Source of the DNA: Polymyxa betae | Lineage: Eukaryota; Endomyxa; Phytomyxea; Plasmodiophorida; Plasmodiophoridae | Reading direction: 5' to 3' | Assembly: GCA_003693705.1 (NCBI GenBank) | Contig: RBZT01000701.1 | Location: 1-22,187, forward strand | Length of the DNA stretch: 22,187 bases | Notes under the pieces: model-generated | What the model was told of the DNA's origin: nothing | Databases searched by the model: none | What the model saw: only the letters and a program-made list of their open reading frames with translations | Translations under genes and position numbers: made by a program | In this document: positions 19,522 to 22,187 of the stretch, piece by piece | Position numbering within the stretch: the first letter of the stretch is position 1 | How the letters are laid out: each line of letters begins with the position of its first letter

Positions 19522-19677
19522 AGTGTTCACTATATGGAGGAGAGCCTGACCGACTTCCAGGCGGCGGCCTCCTTCATATGTACATGAACCGATCTGAATG
19601 AGTGTTCACTATATGGAGGAAAGCCTGACCGACTCTGTCAGGTCGCAGCCTCCTTCATACATCAACCGACATTATCA
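19522..19677 (+). repeat. Tandem 78-bp hairpin-forming repeat (two copies)
   Basis: Copy A starts at 19522 and copy B at 19600. Both begin GAGTGTTCACTATATGGAGG, continue with GAGCCTGACCGACT or AAGCCTGACCGACT, and contain GCCTCCTTCATA. In each copy TATGGAGGA pairs with TCCTTCATA (one G-T pair) as an outer stem. Inside it, copy A forms GCCTG/CAGGC and copy B CCTGAC/GTCAGG. The inner stem is kept although the bases between differ. Confidence 0.75.
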
Positions 19678-19717
19678 ATCTTAATCCTTTACCATAGCAA
19701 TCGCCGACACGAACCCA

Positions 19718-19959
19718 TCAAATGTCGGCGCCCAGGCCTGCTCCCCTTCCTGTCGCTGGTCGTCGTCCGCTGGAACACCGACACAGCTCGGCCAGTGCGC
19801 CCTGGATCGGGTGGTGCCCGCCGCGATTATGGCGAGCGCTCTCATGCTTCTCTCTAATGAAGGCTTCATCGTCTTCACTTCAAGCCTGTACGTTGGCTTC
19901 AATTAGACCGGGCGGAGCGTCCGCTTGCCGATCATTCGCTATCCGGCAGGGGTTCTCCT
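19718..19959 (-). pseudogene. Decayed coding trace with an in-frame TGA
   Basis: One minus-strand frame reads as protein on both sides of a TGA at 19882-19880: before it GLIEANVQA, after it SEDDEAFIREKHESARHNRG, ending at TGA 19720-19718. The stretch is GC-rich compared with its surroundings. A neighbouring minus frame (to 19932) also looks coding (NYDEVVTELQTLEGEPLPDSE). This may be a gene disabled by a stop, or exons that I failed to join. No family is recognised. Confidence 0.25.
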
Positions 19960-20279
19960 TCTAATGTTTGCAGTTCTGTCACGACTTCATCGTAGTTCAA
20001 ATTCGCCAAATCGGTCCAGGGTCCAGCTGGCCAAGCTCTGCCGCCTTGACAACCGGTATCTGCGGCCGAATATCTCTCTGGAGATGAATCTTCCGGCCCA
20101 TATCGCGCCTTTACATGAACTCGACTTAGGCTTCGATCGAAACCGGCCTGATTCACAATTCATGTTTGTGACAGCTCCCGCCGAGCTGCTCAGGGTAATG
20201 GAGGTAAACTCGGAATTAACCTCCATACATCAATTCGTAGCCGCTAATCGCCGTATTGGGAGAAATTTGTGATGACAGA

Positions 20280-20517
20280 GGAGGGCCAGATCTTGCGACG
20301 TTTTCAATTTGAATACGAAAGCGACGAGCTTGTTTGCACGGGCGCCGCTATGACTACGCCGTGTCTCTTGTCTCTGTGATTTCTTGAAGTCTTTAATGCA
20401 GAAGAAATCAATTCTTTGTCAAATGCCCATTTGCAAGCCGAATTTATAGTACAATAATAATTCATTCTATTTGCTGATTATAAACGAATTTAGGAACGCT
20501 TTCCACCAGGCTGACAA
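20280..20517. other. AT-rich spacer
   Basis: No ORF with protein-like composition and no repeat noticed. This is the 3' flank of the minus-strand LEA_2-like gene. Confidence 0.4.
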
Positions 20518-21159
20518 TCATTGGCAGGATTGTGTTGTGGTAGAGGTGAATGGGAGCGCATACGAGAACGGGATGAACGTGAGCGAGACCCTAACGGTGG
20601 CGGCGATATCAATGACGAACTGGTTCGATTCGGCGCAGCTCTGCACGATGGCCAGCAGCGCCTTCGAATTGTAATCGTTCTGGCTCAGATTGATTTCCAG
20701 CTGGAACTCGTAGGTCGTCGTCTGCTTCGCCGGGAACGTCATGGCCGGCAACGTCGTCGTATTGAAGAACGGGTCGCCTTTGTACGACAACGTCAGCTCA
20801 CCGGACCGCAGCTCGATCGCGTAGCTATTCCGATTCGTGACGTTCGCCATGACATCGATGTCGGCGATCAACGACGTGTCGGTTCGCTGCAGGCGTCGCG
20901 TCTCGGCACGCGTCGTGATCGGCGGGTTCGTATCCGGGAACAGCACGGCGACGGCGATGGCCAGCCCCACGGCCAGTACGGCCAGCGTCAAGCAGCAGCA
21001 GCACAGAGACCGACAGCTACAGCAGCACATCGTATGGTGTTGGTTCAGCTCGAGTCCGTCATCTGTATCTCGATACGGCGCCGTCTGTTCGAGAGCGTTC
21101 GAGATTGGCGAGAAAACCCTAACCCTAGCATTAGGGTTGCCGGCGTACAGCAAGATCAC
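20518..21159 (-). CDS. LEA_2 / NDR1-like membrane-anchored protein
   Basis: The ORF ends at TGA 20520-20518. From the in-frame ATG at 21030-21028 it encodes 170 aa: a Cys cluster (MCCCSCRSLCCCC), one hydrophobic helix (LTLAVLAVGLAIAVAVLF), then a beta-rich domain with VTNRNSYAIELRSGELTLSY and a T/S-rich end. This layout and the N-x-N-S-Y-x-I pattern fit the LEA14/water-stress fold of NDR1/HIN1-like proteins, with the domain outside the membrane. The Cys cluster beside the helix may be S-acylated. The frame continues upstream of that ATG with coding-like codons to 21159. It could join a first exon with ATG at 21240-21238 through a 39-nt GT-AG intron (21197-21159), so the true N-terminus is open. 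Several N-x-T/S sites in the domain could be glycosylated. Confidence 0.7.
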   Translation of the reverse strand: MILLYAGNPNARVRVFSPISNALEQTAPYRDTDDGLELNQHHTMCCCSCRSLCCCCLTLAVLAVGLAIAVAVLFPDTNPPITTRAETRRLQRTDTSLIADIDVMANVTNRNSYAIELRSGELTLSYKGDPFFNTTTLPAMTFPAKQTTTYEFQLEINLSQNDYNSKALLAIVQSCAESNQFVIDIAATVRVSLTFIPFSYALPFTSTTTQSCQ

Positions 21160-21488
21160 TTAGCTGGCATTGAGACTTGTAGATCTTGAAAACGAACTGT
21201 TGAGGTATGGCGGATTGAACAATTTTGCTCGAACGAACATTGTAAATAGTTGGGCCGGATCAGGCAGAAGGCCCACATGACGATCATAAGATAGAAGGCG
21301 GTAATATGAAGGGCTGGGAGGGGAGCCTTTACGTATTATTAAGCTGTGATAAAAAGTTTCGGCTCATGAATGCTCAATCTGCCAAAGTAAACGAATGTTG
21401 TCAATTTGAAACAGAAAAAACTAGGTTGGTTTATCATGATTGAAAATGTCGAGGAAGTTAATGTCAGAGCGGGCCAGGATGACCGCTG

Positions 21489-21778
21489 TCACATCGATTC
21501 AAGAAGCTGTCGGATATTCTTTCGGCAAATAGGGCAGCGGTCTGCAAGCGGGTTGTCATTGGCGTCGAATTCTTTCTTCAGCTCCATTGCGCAATTCAAA
21601 TGCAGGAAATGATCACAGAATATCAGCGAGCAGATATCAAGTTTCACCTAAAACACAAACTCAGAGAATATCTTTTTTTCTGGTAGAATTTAATACATTA
21701 TTGACGTTAGGGTTCGCCATTCGCATCCAGCAATCCATTGAAGCAAATTACGCATTTGTTCGTGACGAAATCCCGCTT
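21489..21778 (-). CDS. RING-H2 type zinc-finger protein (3' part)
   Basis: A probable E3 ubiquitin ligase module. The last exon, 21647-21489, encodes VKLDICSLIFCDHFLHLNC and, further on, DRCPICRKNI before TGA 21491-21489. The preceding exon, from 21778 leftward, encodes KRDFVTNKCVICFNGLLDAN. Together these give C-x2-C ... C-x-H-x2-H-x2-C ... C-x2-C, a complete RING-H2 ligand set. The join is unclear: the upstream frame meets TAA near 21707 with no GT in phase before it, so either an unusual donor is used or the gene is damaged. The 5' end is not found; a possible earlier intron ends at the AG at 21780-21779. Neighbouring LEA_2 gene: same strand, about 250-330 bp downstream. Confidence 0.55.
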
Positions 21779-21825
21779 CTGGACAACAATCAATAAAATT
21801 CCGAAAAAAAACGAACCTGCTATGT

Positions 21826-21873
21826 GTGCATCTAAGATGCACCGATAACTATGCGTGCATCACGGAGATGCGC
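21826..21873. repeat. Cluster of short GCATC palindromes
   Basis: GTGCATCT-A-AGATGCAC (21826-21842) is a perfect 8-bp inverted repeat. It is followed by GCGTGCATC-ACGGA-GATGCGC (21853-21873), nearly perfect, and by a further GTGCGCATCC near 21883. They lie just upstream of the RING gene on its own strand, so they may be stem-loops or protein sites in its 5' region. Confidence 0.6.
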
Positions 21874-22036
21874 ATTTTAAGAAGTGCGCATCCATACAAA
21901 CTCTATCTTAGTCTCTCTCTCCCTTCCTTTCTCGATAGTATCTCACATGTTGCAGAGACCAAAAAATCTATTACTATATATGTAATCCGAGTAGCACTCC
22001 AGTCCTACTATGATACCTGGGGACCCGCCTGACTGG

Positions 22037-22107
22037 GCCCGGGTGACCCCGACGGGTTCACAGCTATGGCCTCAGTAGTGAACCCGTTATTGCATGGTGA
22101 CCCGGGC
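22037..22107. repeat. Nested GC-rich inverted repeat
   Basis: Outer arms GCCCGGGTGACC (22037-22048) and GGTGACCCGGGC (22096-22107) pair at 11 of 12 positions. Inner arms ACGGGTTCAC (22052-22061) and GTGAACCCGT (22078-22087) are perfectly complementary, around a 16-base loop. The element stands out in an AT-rich flank. Confidence 0.8.
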
Positions 22108-22165
22108 AAACTAGGCACCGTTCGAAAGCTCTTGACGTCAGCTTTCCACTGGTACCTTTCATGAA

Positions 22166-22177
22166 GTTAGGGTTAGG
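22166..22177 (+). repeat. TTAGGG-type telomere-like motif
   Basis: GTTAGGGTTAGG near the right edge of the window: one and a half TTAGGG units. Similar motifs occur in ABCA introns 4 and 17 and in the LEA_2-like ORF (21118-21138), so this alone does not indicate a chromosome end. Confidence 0.6.
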
Positions 22178-22187
22178 AGCTTATAAA

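Noticed and set aside
20521-21189. 222-codon plus-strand ORF, Arg-rich
   Set aside because: It is the antisense shadow of the LEA_2-like gene: it is extremely rich in Arg and Gln, and has no domain. The minus frame has a clear membrane helix and domain.
22021-22187. Chromosome end at the right edge
   Set aside because: Only one and a half TTAGGG units are present and the same motif is scattered inside genes, so this is not a telomere.
1-22187. CRISPR array, bacterial operon or insertion sequence
   Set aside because: No regular direct repeats with unique spacers, no ribosome-binding-site spacing, and no transposase frame. The spliced genes show that this is eukaryotic nuclear DNA.

Overview
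This is a stretch of nuclear DNA from a compact, intron-dense eukaryote, probably a protist. The evidence is a set of spliced genes with very short GT-AG introns (mostly 43-57 nt, a few about 35 nt), a CTAAC-like branch point close to many 3' splice sites, an intron-containing tRNA-Tyr and scattered TTAGGG-type motifs. I cannot name the organism. A stramenopile or oomycete-like microbe is a guess. None of the long genes is a single open frame, so I assembled them by hand from conserved motifs and phase-compatible splice sites. Exon coordinates are given for all of them.

Layout. 2-124 (+) is the tail of an unknown gene. 362-1060 (+) is a four-exon gene for an unrecognised 194-residue protein. 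1316-1753 holds three tandem copies of a ~148-bp repeat. 2166-8126 (+) is a complete 18-exon full-size ABC transporter of subfamily A (1,643 aa). 8127-9415 holds one uncertain small acidic ORF. 9416-9971 (-) is the 3' part of an unrecognised gene. 10133-15120 (-) is a 32-exon GCN2 eIF2-alpha kinase of ~1,159 aa (RWD, kinase, HisRS-like, anticodon-binding-like) with no pseudokinase domain.

Divergent from GCN2, 16012-18662 (+) encodes a 584-aa cytosolic peptide:N-glycanase in 16 exons, followed by a tRNA-Tyr(GTA) gene at 18847-18929. From 18.9 to 20.5 kb I see no solid gene, only a tandem 78-bp hairpin-forming repeat and a decayed coding trace. 20518-21159 (-) encodes a membrane-anchored LEA_2/NDR1-like protein, and 21489-21778 (-) a RING-H2 protein. 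The last 400 bp carry several inverted repeats.

The most notable system is the peptide:N-glycanase. Its transglutaminase core has the catalytic triad in the spacing of yeast Png1. It is preceded by a ubiquitin-like domain and a Cys-rich UBR-like finger, and followed by a C-terminal AZUL zinc finger, a module best known from the E3 ligase UBE3A, where it binds proteasome subunit Rpn10. That would make it a deglycosylase with its own ubiquitin/proteasome docking modules. The second notable point is microexons: 7 nt in GCN2 (catalytic-loop Asn), and 7 nt and 6 nt in the glycanase. Each is needed to restore family-conserved sequence and is flanked by introns of ordinary length, with one exception (158 nt).

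GCN2 (translation control under amino-acid stress) and the glycanase (ER-associated degradation) are head-to-head, 891 bp apart. I see no evidence that they are co-regulated.
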